NCBI GenBank assembly: GCA_964435115.1
Contig: CAYSYM010000017.1
Coordinates: forward strand, 1 to 64,000
Direction of reading: 5' to 3'
DNA length: 64,000 nt
Origin: CAYSYM01 sp964435115
GTDB lineage: Bacteria > Chloroflexota > UBA6077 > CF-72
This document shows positions 26,806 through 34,324 of this stretch, piece by piece (the stretch's first letter is position 1; each line of letters opens with the position of its first letter). The notes beneath the pieces were generated by a model. The model did not search any database. It was not told the origin of the DNA and was given only the letters and a program-made list of their open reading frames with translations. The position numbers and the translations under genes were made by a program.

Positions 26806-27621
26806 TTGAGCGTGCTGTCTCTGCAGTCGGCCCTTATCGCGGGGGTCGTCCTCCTCGGGCTCGCCAGCGCGGTGTGGGTCTTTGCCCCCGCCCTGCGTGG
26901 CCAGGAAGCGGCCCGCCGAGACGTCGGCACTCACCGCCTGGCGCTCGGCTCGCTGCTAGTGATCTTGCTCGCCAACGCCGCGCTCGTGGCGCCCGTGGCG
27001 GGCGCCTTCCGAGCCGAGGCGCTGACCAGCCAGACCTTCCTCCTGGCCGCCCTCGCAACTGAGATTCCCATGCTACTCCTGCTGCACTTCCGGCTGATCG
27101 CGCCGGGGGCTGCCACCTGGGAGGAGCTCGGGCTGCGCCCGCTCCGGCTCGGACGGGTGGTCCGGGTGGGGGTGGGCACGGGGCTGGCCGGCCTCGGGCT
27201 GACCATCGCGATCGGCCTGCTGCTGGGCGCAATCGGACTGCGGCAGAACCAGGCCGAGCAGTTCACCTTCCTGCGCCGCGAGGGTGTAGGCACATTCGTG
27301 GCGGTCCTGCTGCTGGGGGCGATCGTCGCCCCGTTCGTCGAGGAGCTGTTCTTCCGGGGGTTCATCTTCGGGCTGTACCGCCGCCGCCAGCCGCTGTGGG
27401 TGGCCTACGTGGCCAGCGGCTCGCTCTTCGCCGTGCTGCATGCCAACCCACGCGCGATGGACCTTGGCCAGGCCGGAGCCCTGGTCGTCGGCGTCTTCAC
27501 GCTCGGCACGCTGCTGGCCTGGGCCTACCAGCGGACGGGCAGCCTGTACCCGAGCATGGTGGCGCATGGGCTGAACAACGCCGTCGCCATCACCGGCGTC
27601 TACGCCGTCGGCTCGGCGTGA
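26806..27621 (+). CDS. CPBP-family intramembrane metalloprotease
   Basis: A 271-residue membrane protein with about eight hydrophobic segments. The C-terminal half has the three CPBP (Abi) motifs: VEELFFRGFIFGLY (EExxxR), FAVLHANP (FxxxH) and VAHGLNNAV. These form the metal site of glutamic/metal-type prenyl endopeptidase relatives. Members act in CAAX processing, bacteriocin maturation or immunity. TTG 26806 was taken as start; GTG 26812 is possible. The next gene downstream, 205 bases on, encodes an NHLP-like peptide, so a role in peptide processing is an attractive but unproven idea. Confidence 0.85.
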   Translation: MSVLSLQSALIAGVVLLGLASAVWVFAPALRGQEAARRDVGTHRLALGSLLVILLANAALVAPVAGAFRAEALTSQTFLLAALATEIPMLLLLHFRLIAPGAATWEELGLRPLRLGRVVRVGVGTGLAGLGLTIAIGLLLGAIGLRQNQAEQFTFLRREGVGTFVAVLLLGAIVAPFVEELFFRGFIFGLYRRRQPLWVAYVASGSLFAVLHANPRAMDLGQAGALVVGVFTLGTLLAWAYQRTGSLYPSMVAHGLNNAVAITGVYAVGSA

Positions 27622-27691
27622 GCCTGCTCCTCCCGAAGGTGGGTAGAGCCCGGGGGCGGCGCGCGCCACTCCAGTAGGAGAAAAGTACGGG

Positions 27692-27720
27692 TTGACCGGC
27701 CTCGAGCCGGGCGGGATACT
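27692..27720 (+). promoter_or_regulatory. Sigma-70-like promoter of the NHLP-like peptide gene
   Basis: TTGACC (27692-27697), a 17-base spacer and GATACT (27715-27720) form a near-consensus housekeeping promoter. It implies an mRNA leader of roughly 100 bases before the GTG at 27827. Confidence 0.6.
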
Positions 27721-27826
27721 CGCGCGTGACAGGCGGACAGACCGGCGCCCGCCCGCTGGACGCCTACCGGAACGCCAGGCGCGAAGCGCTTAGGCCAGGA
27801 ACGTCGACTGAGCGGAGGACGCGAGG

Positions 27827-28045
27827 GTGTCGCACGAATCAGTCCAAGCAGTGCTGCAGCGCACGCTGTCCGACGAGTCGTTCCGCGCACGCCTGTTCGA
27901 TGCCCCGGATGAGGCACTGAAGGAGTACGACCTGACGTCGGACGAGGTGGATGCCCTCCGCACGCTCTACGTGGAGACGGAGCCCGCCCCGAGCGTGGAG
28001 CTCGACCAGCGGCGGTCCAAGCGCCCGTTCTGGCTTACCCAGTAG
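27827..28045 (+). CDS. Small NHLP-clan (Os1348/Franean1-like) peptide
   Basis: A 72-residue protein. Residues 1-47 (SHESVQAVLQRTLSDESFRA, then DAPDEALKEYDLTSDEVDAL) match the helical leader-like domain of NHLP-clan small proteins, which include precursors of ribosomally made modified peptides and relatives with no known modification. The C-terminal 25 residues (ETEPAPSVELDQRRSKRPFW and LTQ) lack Cys and have no double-Gly cleavage site. A GGAGGA sits seven bases before the GTG, and a near-consensus promoter lies upstream. No modifying enzyme is next to it; the nearest neighbours are a CPBP protease and a converging HD-GYP gene overlapping by 11 bases. Confidence 0.65.
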   Translation: MSHESVQAVLQRTLSDESFRARLFDAPDEALKEYDLTSDEVDALRTLYVETEPAPSVELDQRRSKRPFWLTQ

Positions 28046-29225
28046 GCTGCGGCTGCTGTCGGCCGCCTGGTCCGCCGTCCAGGCCGGGGGCTTCTTCCGG
28101 TACCTCAGGCGGCCCCAGGTGCCACTCGCCGAGCCGGCCCTCCCGTCCGAGGATCGCGCTCAGGGCGCCGACGACGTCCGGGTCGAAGTGCGTGCCGGTC
28201 TGGTGCGCGATGTACGCGAGGGCCTCCGCGTGGGAGATCGGCGCGCGATAGTAGCGCTGGTGCGTGAGCGCGTCGAAGACATCGCACACGGCGAGCACCC
28301 GCCCCTCCAGGGAGATCTCGCTCCCGCGTAACCCCCGAGGATAGCCGCTGCCGTCCAGTCGCTCGTGGTGCTGGTAGACGATCTCCGGGATCCGGTTCAG
28401 CTCGGCCGTGAACGCGACGTTGGCGAGGATCTCGCGGCTCATCCTCGCGTGGCCGCGCATGAGGCGGGCCTCGTCGGCGGAGAGTGGCCCGGGCTTAGTC
28501 AGGATCGCCTCTGGCACGCCGATCTTGCCGTAGTCGTGCAGCAGGCCGGCCAGGTAGATCAGCGTGTGGCGGCGCGGGTCCCCGTCCAGCTCGCGCATCA
28601 CCCGGGCCGCGTACCCACCCACGCGCTGGGAATGGCCGGCTGTCTGCGGGTCCCGCGCGTCGATGCTGGCGGCGAGCGTGCGCACGAAGCTCTGCAGCAT
28701 CGCCTCGATCTGCGCGTAGAGCCGGGCATGCTCGATCGCGACCCCGGCCGATGAGGCGAGCGCGAGGAGCACCCCTACGTCGCCCTCTCCAAAGGCGCCC
28801 CGGCGGTGATTGATGGCCTGGATGACGCCGATGCGCTCCCGGTGCGAGCTCAGCACTGGCGCCGTGAGCAGGTTCCGCGTTCGGTAGCCGGTGCCCGTGT
28901 CGACCGCCGGGTTGAAGCGTGGATCGGCGTACGCGTGGGGCACGTTGGCCACCTGCCCGGTGGCGGCCACGGCGCCGGCGATGCCCGTGCCCATTGGCAG
29001 GCGGATCTCTCGCGTCTCCGCCTGCTGCGCGATCTTGGAGACCAGCTCGCCGGTTCGGTCGTCGACGAGGTAGAGCGTCGAGCGTTCGGCGTCGAGCAGG
29101 CGGGTGGCGGCGTCCATGATCTTGACCAGTAGCGCGTCCAGGTTCACCTCGAGCGTCAGCGCCTGGGTGACGGCGAGGATGTCTGCCAGCTTGCGGGTGG
29201 AGGTCAGGCCGGTGGCGCGTGGCAT
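28035..29225 (-). CDS. GAF-HD-GYP protein, probable c-di-GMP phosphodiesterase
   Basis: A 396-residue cytoplasmic protein. Residues about 20-170 form a GAF sensor domain (LLDAERSTLYLVDDRTGELV, GIAGAVAATG). Residues about 185-370 form an HD-GYP domain with HSQRV, LLHDYGKIGVPEAILTKPG and HHERLDGSGYP. HD, HDxGK and GYP are all complete, so activity on cyclic di-nucleotides is expected. The start ATG at 29225 was chosen because upstream in-frame sequence is low-complexity. Its 3' end overlaps the converging peptide gene. A second HD-GYP protein is encoded at 61122. Confidence 0.88.
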   Translation of the reverse strand: MPRATGLTSTRKLADILAVTQALTLEVNLDALLVKIMDAATRLLDAERSTLYLVDDRTGELVSKIAQQAETREIRLPMGTGIAGAVAATGQVANVPHAYADPRFNPAVDTGTGYRTRNLLTAPVLSSHRERIGVIQAINHRRGAFGEGDVGVLLALASSAGVAIEHARLYAQIEAMLQSFVRTLAASIDARDPQTAGHSQRVGGYAARVMRELDGDPRRHTLIYLAGLLHDYGKIGVPEAILTKPGPLSADEARLMRGHARMSREILANVAFTAELNRIPEIVYQHHERLDGSGYPRGLRGSEISLEGRVLAVCDVFDALTHQRYYRAPISHAEALAYIAHQTGTHFDPDVVGALSAILGREGRLGEWHLGPPEVPEEAPGLDGGPGGRQQPQPTG

Positions 29226-29496
29226 GGATGTGGGGTGCGGAGTCGGGCGCCGGCGCTGGAGCACTGCCCGGTGGAGGCAGCGGGCGGCGAGCGCCCGCCT
29301 CGGCGGGAGAATCGGGCACTCTAAGAGTCGGCCGCTCCTCGCGGACCATGAGCCGTCCCAGCAGGGCGACGGGCGGGCACGCGACCCCGGGGAGCGGCCG
29401 CAGCAGCCCGTCCCACGGCGCCTGCCCTTCGCTCGGCCGCGCTCGTCGGGCTGGGCGACGGGGAGCGGAGGAGGGCACAAGCCGTATCCTGCGGTC

Positions 29497-30276
29497 GTGG
29501 ATGTGCTTCGGGCGCTGCTGTACGGCGTCTCCGCGCAGCGGCCTTCGCACAGCCTCTGGATCGCCGGCGAGCAGCTTCCGCTGGAAGCCCGCATGGGAGG
29601 GCTCTTCCTGGGCTTCCTGGTGGCCTTCAGCCTGCTGGCGCTACTCGGCCGCCTGCGCGCGAGCGAGCTCCCGGCGGCCGGCCCCACCGCCGCTTGCTGG
29701 GGGCTGATAGCCCTGGCAGGGATCGACGGCGCCAATGCCTTCTTCTTCGACGGCGGGCTGCCGCGTCTGTACGAGCCCACGCTTGTCGTGCGCCTGCTGA
29801 CTGGCCTGGGGGCTGGCTACGCCGTGGGGCTGGTCTCGCTGCCTGTCGTCGCCGGCGTGGTCTGGCAGGCGCCGTCGGCTGAGCCTGCTGTGCTGGACTT
29901 CGTGGAGCTGGGCGCGGGGCTGGCGGGCGCCGGTGCGCTCGGCGCCCTGCTCCTGGCAGGCCCACCGCCCCTGCTCTGGCCGGCCGCCCTGGTGATGGTG
30001 GCGAGCGTGCTCCTCGCGTTTGGCGTCGCCAGCCTCTACCTGCTCAGCGCCGTGCGCCCCTTTCGCGTGGCGCGAAGCGCGCGGGCCGCAGGTGCGCCGA
30101 CCCGTGCCAGACGGTGGCTAATGGGCTGGGTCGCGGCCGGCCGCGGTGCGGAGGGCGCGGCGAATTGGGCCGAGCTGCGGGGACCGCTGGTGGCGGCGTT
30201 GGGGCTCAGCCTGGTGGAGCTGGCCGCGCTGGCCGGTATCCGCGCCGTCCTCAGCGCTGCCGGAGTGTCCTTCTGA
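29497..30276 (+). CDS. DUF2085-like membrane protein lacking the usual cysteines
   Basis: A 259-residue membrane protein with about seven hydrophobic segments. QRPSHSLWIAGEQLPLEAR followed by MGGLFLGFL aligns with the DUF2085 signature, which normally reads CHQ-RS-LCARC. LAGIDGANAFFF and LLTGLGAGYAVGL match its second half. All three usual cysteines are replaced (Ser, Glu, Met), so any metal or redox role would be lost. A cysteine-containing DUF2085 gene lies at 32077-32745. GTG 29497 was taken as start; a GGAGGAGGG about 21 bases upstream is too distant to confirm it. The upstream 271-base gap, divergent from the HD-GYP gene, shows no other feature. Confidence 0.6.
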   Translation: MDVLRALLYGVSAQRPSHSLWIAGEQLPLEARMGGLFLGFLVAFSLLALLGRLRASELPAAGPTAACWGLIALAGIDGANAFFFDGGLPRLYEPTLVVRLLTGLGAGYAVGLVSLPVVAGVVWQAPSAEPAVLDFVELGAGLAGAGALGALLLAGPPPLLWPAALVMVASVLLAFGVASLYLLSAVRPFRVARSARAAGAPTRARRWLMGWVAAGRGAEGAANWAELRGPLVAALGLSLVELAALAGIRAVLSAAGVSF

Positions 30277-30388
30277 ACCAGAGCCCGGGTGAAGCTCGCC
30301 CGCGCGGCAGCGCCTGCGCGCGACCGGCGGCACGGAGCTTGCACCCCCTCGCCAGCGGAGATCCTGGCGAGAGGAGGTTTACACGCAC

Positions 30389-30559
30389 GTGCCAGGGAAG
30401 AAAAGCGTCCGTGGTGTCGGAGCCAGAGAGCAGCGCCAGTACGAGCACATCAAGGAATCTGCTGAGAAGGAAGGCCGCTACGGGAAGCGGGCGGCCGAGG
30501 TGGCGGCGCGCACGGTGCTCAAGCGCCACAAGCAGCAGGGGCACCAGAAAGGCGCGTAG
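30389..30559 (+). CDS. Small basic protein, DUF7218/plasmid-stabilisation-like
   Basis: A 56-residue protein not long enough for usual ORF cut-offs. The core RQYEHIKESAEKEGRYGKRA followed by EVAARTVLKRHKQQG matches the N-terminal part of small proteins often annotated as plasmid stabilisation or Rho-N-like. In those the pattern is RQYEHIKxS then AxEIAARTVNK. The extra Rho-N-type C-terminal half is missing here. A GAGGAGG at 30371-30377 precedes the GTG by 11 bases. Role unknown; highly charged and probably nucleic-acid-associated. Confidence 0.65.
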   Translation: MPGKKSVRGVGAREQRQYEHIKESAEKEGRYGKRAAEVAARTVLKRHKQQGHQKGA

Positions 30560-30708
30560 TGGGGAAGAGGTGGGACCAGGGGGGCGATCCGTCTCCGCCG
30601 GGCCGATCGATCTGGCGGCGGCTGCCGCTGGCACGGGTTCTGCGGGGTTGGCAGAAGGGACGGCCGGCGCGCCGATAGAGCACTCGAGCACGAGGAGGGT
30701 AGCACGGC

Positions 30709-31008
30709 ATGGACGGCATGGCGCAGAGCATCGGTGCAGTCGCGCAGCGCACCGAGGGCGAAGGGCGCGAGCCCGAGCACACGCACGCGGCGCGGATGCA
30801 CACTCACGACCACTACCACGTCTCGCACCACCATCGCGGCGACCTGCCAGTGGGTGAGTGGGAGCATCGCACCTACTGGCACACCCACGAGCACAACCAC
30901 AACCTCCTGACGCACAGCCACGACTACAGCCAGCCTGATGAGGAGCAGGGCCACGCTAAGGAGGCCCACATCCACGACCACGCCGCGCCGACGGCTCCGC
31001 GCGCGTAG
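30709..31008 (+). CDS. Histidine-rich small protein
   Basis: A 99-residue hydrophilic protein with 20 histidines, many in HxH pairs: HTHDHYHVSHHH, HTHEHNHN, THSHDY and HIHDH. There is no signal peptide, Cys or membrane segment. The His spacing suggests binding of Zn, Ni, Cu or Co, either as storage or as a chaperone. GAGGAGG eight to fourteen bases before ATG 30709 supports the start; ATG at codon 4 is an alternative. No metal transporter or metalloenzyme maturation gene is adjacent. Similar short His-rich proteins are recalled from Chloroflexi and Actinobacteria, function unassigned. Confidence 0.75.
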   Translation: MDGMAQSIGAVAQRTEGEGREPEHTHAARMHTHDHYHVSHHHRGDLPVGEWEHRTYWHTHEHNHNLLTHSHDYSQPDEEQGHAKEAHIHDHAAPTAPRA

Positions 31009-31135
31009 CCAGACGGGCGCAGGTGGGCTGCCGTCTGAGGCGCCGGCCGGCAGAGTCGTCGCACCCCCCGTCGGAGCAGGCGTCGACGGACGGCTCGGAC
31101 CTGCTCGGGGCAGAGGGCCGCCTGAGGTCACCGGC

Positions 31136-31273
31136 GTGGTCCACTACCACGATGGCTCGACCGAGCTGCTGAACGCGATGGGGCTGATCGCGCCGCTCGA
31201 GCGGGCGCCGCGGGTCCTGTGGCTGGCGGCGGTCCTCCTGAGCGGGGCCGTGCTGGCGGCGCGCTGGACGTAG
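31136..31273 (+). CDS. Possible 45-residue single-span membrane peptide
   Basis: The frame begins VHYHDGSTELLNAMGLIAP after a GTG start and has one hydrophobic segment (VLWLAAVLLSGAVLA) before a short basic end. A GAGG lies about eight bases upstream. It is the only plausible gene in the 31009-31367 stretch, which otherwise shows nothing but the hairpin at its right end. Coding status is uncertain. Confidence 0.35.
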   Translation: MVHYHDGSTELLNAMGLIAPLERAPRVLWLAAVLLSGAVLAARWT

Positions 31274-31336
31274 GCACGGCCGCCCTCGGCCCGCGCCCCC
31301 GGCCGACCGTCCAGCGCCGCGCCGCTCCTGGCCGAG

Positions 31337-31375
31337 GCACCTGAGCGCGACGCGGCCCGCGTCGCGCTCAGGTGC
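31337..31375 (-). terminator. Perfect 17-bp hairpin ending the minus-strand operon
   Basis: GCACCTGAGCGCGACGC (31337-31353) pairs perfectly with its complement at 31359-31375 around a five-base loop. The stem includes the stop codon of the TIGR01906 gene. It is the longest perfect stem I found between genes and most likely terminates the five- or six-gene minus-strand run. Confidence 0.75.
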
Positions 31376-32099
31376 GGACAGGCGGGCCGAGCCGCCAGGC
31401 GACGACTCCGGCGACGGCGACCGCGAGGGTCGTGAGCGCCGTCGCCGTCGCGAGCCGCAGCGTGCCAGCGTACCAGAATGGCTCGGGGAAGAGCATGATC
31501 AGGTAGTCGGTGCGCGGGTCCAGCATCCACAGCTCGCCGCGGAAGGCTACCCGGTGGAAGAGGAGCCAGAGGAGCTCGAAGTCGACCAGGGCGAACACGC
31601 CGACGAGCAGCACGATCGCCACCACCAGCCCGGTGCTCCACGCGATCTCTTGTCCGATCATTCGCGGAGACCGCTCCACGAGGAGCGCGTAGGCGACGCG
31701 CGCGGCGACGAGGATGGCGGCGACCACCTGGAGGCGGAAGAAGAGCTGCACGAGCCCCTGGACCTCCTCCATGTGCATCAGCTCCTTCTCGTTGAAGAGT
31801 TGGCGCTGCTGGCCGCCGAGCTCAACCTGGACGTCCATGCGTCCGGGCGGTGCCTGGAAGTAGGCCGGGAAGGCCTCGGCGACGCGCTCGAGCTGGCGCT
31901 GGTCCAGCCCGGTCACCTCGCCCACCCGGTTCTCGCGGAAGCCGGCCAGAATGAAGTCGCGGTCCGTCACCAGGACGCGGACGTTGGTCGAGATCACCAG
32001 GAGCGGAAGCGCGACGATGAAGGTGGCAGCCAGCAGGGCTCGCGCCCAGCCGAGCAGCGCCACCTGGCCCGCCGTCTCAGAAGCCACTGCCGTTGTCAT
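31368..32099 (-). CDS. TIGR01906 (DUF1461) integral membrane protein
   Basis: A 243-residue membrane protein. Residues 15-40 are the first span, followed by a long outer loop (VRVLVTDRDFILAGFRENRV, then FNEKELMHMEEV) and three more spans. HMEEV and the NEKELxHM pattern are typical of the TIGR01906/DUF1461 family, whose function is unknown. ATG 32099 lies within the 3' end of the upstream DUF2085 gene (23-base overlap). It is the last gene of the operon and ends in the hairpin above. Confidence 0.8.
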   Translation of the reverse strand: MTTAVASETAGQVALLGWARALLAATFIVALPLLVISTNVRVLVTDRDFILAGFRENRVGEVTGLDQRQLERVAEAFPAYFQAPPGRMDVQVELGGQQRQLFNEKELMHMEEVQGLVQLFFRLQVVAAILVAARVAYALLVERSPRMIGQEIAWSTGLVVAIVLLVGVFALVDFELLWLLFHRVAFRGELWMLDPRTDYLIMLFPEPFWYAGTLRLATATALTTLAVAVAGVVAWRLGPPVRT

Positions 32100-32745
32100 C
32101 CACTGGTCTCCACGCAGACGATACTTGGAAGCGCGGGTAGAGGAGCCACCCGCTCGCCAGGCCGAAGAGGAGGCCGGTCGCCAGACGCTGCTGCCAGGAG
32201 CTCTCGCGCCGACCTGCCCGCTCGGTGAGCCCGTCAAGTGCCAGGGGAGCCACCAGCAGGCCGAACAGTCCGTAACCGGCCGACCGCGTCCCCGCTGGCC
32301 GCAGGCGCGCTCCGTACAGCAGGCCGAAAGCCAGCAGTCCGGCTGAGATCGCCAGGTCGCGCTGGCACATCGCCATCTTCCAGCCGGACGCCCGGCTGCC
32401 CCTGAACCTGGCCGGGTCGGCTCCGAGGGCTTCGAGCTGCTGCGGAGTGTACGCGGCCCGCGGCCCGAGGAGGAAGAAGGAGCGCGACGCCCGCTGGTGG
32501 CAGGTGCAGCGGTAGAGGCGGTAGATGGCTGCGCTGGCCTGGTGCAGCCCGGCGGCCTGGAGGACCGGGGCGAGGAGTCCGCCCGCGAGGAAGAGCCCGA
32601 CCACGGTGTTTGCCGCGGCCAGCCAGTGGTGCGCTAGAGGCCCGAAGTGGGACAGGGTGGCCGGGCCCGCCGCGGAGCCCGCCGTGCGCCTGCCCGTGGC
32701 CTGAGCCGGGGCGACCGTGGGCGGCGACTGATGCGCTGCGCTCAT
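32077..32745 (-). CDS. DUF2085 membrane protein
   Basis: A 222-residue membrane protein with the DUF2085 signature: YRCTCHQRASRSFFLLG and KMAMCQRDLAISAG, holding the conserved Cys and Arg residues, then about four spans. An insert of about 25 residues (TPQQLEALGADPARFRGSRA) separates the two motifs. The gene lies between a glutaredoxin-like gene (ATGA overlap) and TIGR01906, suggesting a membrane thiol or metal function, but none is established. Confidence 0.78.
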   Translation of the reverse strand: MSAAHQSPPTVAPAQATGRRTAGSAAGPATLSHFGPLAHHWLAAANTVVGLFLAGGLLAPVLQAAGLHQASAAIYRLYRCTCHQRASRSFFLLGPRAAYTPQQLEALGADPARFRGSRASGWKMAMCQRDLAISAGLLAFGLLYGARLRPAGTRSAGYGLFGLLVAPLALDGLTERAGRRESSWQQRLATGLLFGLASGWLLYPRFQVSSAWRPVDDNGSGF

Positions 32746-32990
32746 CGGGCCCCCGCCAGGGCCCGTTCGACGACGGCCTGCGCCAGCGGGGCGGCGTACT
32801 CCCGGCCGCCGACGGCGAGGACGGGGACGGCGTACCGGTAGCGCGCGAAGAGCGCCGGGTCGGACGTGATGTCGACGGCACGAAGCTGGTGGGGGTAGCG
32901 AGCCTGCAGCCGTTCCAGCAGCACTTCTACCTCCTCGCAGAGGTGGCACGCGGGTGTCTTGTACAGCACGACGGTGGGCAGGGCGTTCAC
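32742..32990 (-). CDS. Glutaredoxin-like thiol protein (DUF836)
   Basis: An 82-residue thioredoxin-fold protein. VVLYKTPACHLCEEVEVLLE supplies the CxxC active site (CHLC) at about residues 15-18, and VPVLAVGGREY has the cis-Pro loop. Length and pattern fit the glutaredoxin-like DUF836 group. No signal peptide, so it acts in the cytoplasm. It overlaps the DUF2085 gene by four bases and could reduce its cysteines; that is inference. Confidence 0.82.
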   Translation of the reverse strand: MNALPTVVLYKTPACHLCEEVEVLLERLQARYPHQLRAVDITSDPALFARYRYAVPVLAVGGREYAAPLAQAVVERALAGAR

Positions 32991-33011
32991 GCGGGTGTCC
33001 CGAGTCCGTGC

Positions 33012-33863
33012 CTACTTTGCCTGGTGGCGGGGCAGGTCGGCCACTCCTCCGCCGAACCCGGCCAGAGTCTCCCGCGCTGGCCAGGCCTGGCCAGCGCGGG
33101 TGCGGGCGTGGCGGAGCGCTCGCACCCCCTGCGCCAGCGCGAACGCGGCCACCAGCCCCGCCACGAGCTCGTCGGCCGGGCGGCCCAGGAGGAACGGCGC
33201 GTCCGCTCGCACGGGGCCCAGCAGGACGCGGGCGGCGCCATAGAGGGCGAGGAAGGTCCAGAACTGCGAGCCGGCTGCCCACCGACCCGGCACCAGGCGC
33301 AGGGCGGCGAGGATGGCGAGGGCCGCGATCGCGTCGTAGGCCTGGGCCGGGTGGCGCAGCACGTCGTAGTCGGATGCGCTCGCCAGGGCGCTGGCGTACC
33401 GGGTTCCCCACGGCAGCCCGGTTGGAGCTCCCTGGCCCGCGCCGTCGAGGAAGGCGCCCACGCCACCAATGGCGATGCCCAGCGCCAGCCCCGGCGCAGC
33501 GGCATCGGCGACGCGGGCGCGCTGCTCGGGGTTGGAGCGGAGCGCCCAGGCGGCGACCAGGCCGCCGCCGCCGAGCCCGCCCCACAGCGATAGCCCGCCG
33601 AACTGGAGCTGCCACACCTCGGCAGGCCTGGTCAGGTAGTAGTCCCACGCGGCGAGCACCTGGACGGTGCGGCCTCCGAGCACGCCGGCCGGGATGGCCC
33701 ACGCCAGCGCGTCGAGTACCGGCTGGCGCGGGACCCCCGCGCGCTGGGCGCGCCGCAGGGTCAGCCACACCGCGGCGCCGAGCCCCAGCAGCGCGAGCAC
33801 GCCGAACCAGCGGATCGCGAACGGGCCGAGCACCCCGATCACCGGATCGATCGCGATGGTCAC
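33012..33863 (-). CDS. Divergent Lgt-like membrane protein
   Basis: A 283-residue membrane protein resembling prolipoprotein diacylglyceryl transferase in order of motifs: PVIGVLGPFAIRWFGVLALL at the start, FGGLSLWGGLGGGGLVAA, IGGVGAFLDGAGQGAPTGLP and RHPAQAYDAIAAL (usually HPTQLYE). The residues needed in E. coli Lgt are absent: the His in the G-G-x-x-x-H-G loop is Trp, and the Arg of the GRxGNFxN motif is missing. True Lgt activity is doubtful. It may be a paralogue with another lipid substrate. The GTG start overlaps the DUF503 stop. A lipoprotein gene sits upstream. Confidence 0.72.
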   Translation of the reverse strand: MTIAIDPVIGVLGPFAIRWFGVLALLGLGAAVWLTLRRAQRAGVPRQPVLDALAWAIPAGVLGGRTVQVLAAWDYYLTRPAEVWQLQFGGLSLWGGLGGGGLVAAWALRSNPEQRARVADAAAPGLALGIAIGGVGAFLDGAGQGAPTGLPWGTRYASALASASDYDVLRHPAQAYDAIAALAILAALRLVPGRWAAGSQFWTFLALYGAARVLLGPVRADAPFLLGRPADELVAGLVAAFALAQGVRALRHARTRAGQAWPARETLAGFGGGVADLPRHQAK

Positions 33864-34156
33864 ACCGTGATGAACTCCACCTGCACCTCGCCGACGTCGG
33901 CGTCGAGCCGTTCGGACTCGATGAAGGCGAGCGTTTTGCTCAACATCTCGTTCGCATGGCGCAGGTCGCCGCTGACGCAGGTGAGGCCGAGCGTGGCAAC
34001 CTGCCAGTCGTCGAGCGTGTCCACCTCGGCTACGGCGACGTTGAAGCGGTTGCGCAGGCGCTGGGCGAGCGACCTGACCACCATCCGCTTGCCTTTCAGG
34101 GAGTGATTCTCGGCGATGTGGAGGGCGACCCGGGCAACCCCGACGTGCATAGGCAT
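33860..34156 (-). CDS. DUF503 (YlxP-like) protein
   Basis: A 98-residue alpha/beta protein: VARVALHIAENHSLKGKRMV, VRSLAQRLRNRFNVAVAEVD and LGLTCVSGD match DUF503. In other bacteria the family lies near rbfA and infB, but the exact role is unknown. Here it leads a membrane gene run instead. ATG 34156 with ATG 34150 as alternative. The 168-base gap upstream holds a small GTCCCG/CGGGAC hairpin (34251-34265) and nothing else visible. Confidence 0.85.
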   Translation of the reverse strand: MPMHVGVARVALHIAENHSLKGKRMVVRSLAQRLRNRFNVAVAEVDTLDDWQVATLGLTCVSGDLRHANEMLSKTLAFIESERLDADVGEVQVEFITV

Positions 34157-34324
34157 GGCTGTGCCCTCCCGCTACATGCTGCCCGCGAGCTCGAGCGGGG
34201 CCGGTGCCGGCGAGGTGGCGGGTCTGCCCGCCGGCCGGGTGAGGGGCGGCGTCCCGCCGCGGGACGGCTGCCGGGTCCAACTGACCGAATCCGTGGCAGG
34301 GCTGCAGGTACGCACGGGAGGCAT

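Noticed and set aside
29497..30276. Selenocysteine in the cysteine-free DUF2085 protein
   Set aside because: The positions where Cys is expected are sense codons for Ala/Ser, Glu and Met; no in-frame TGA.
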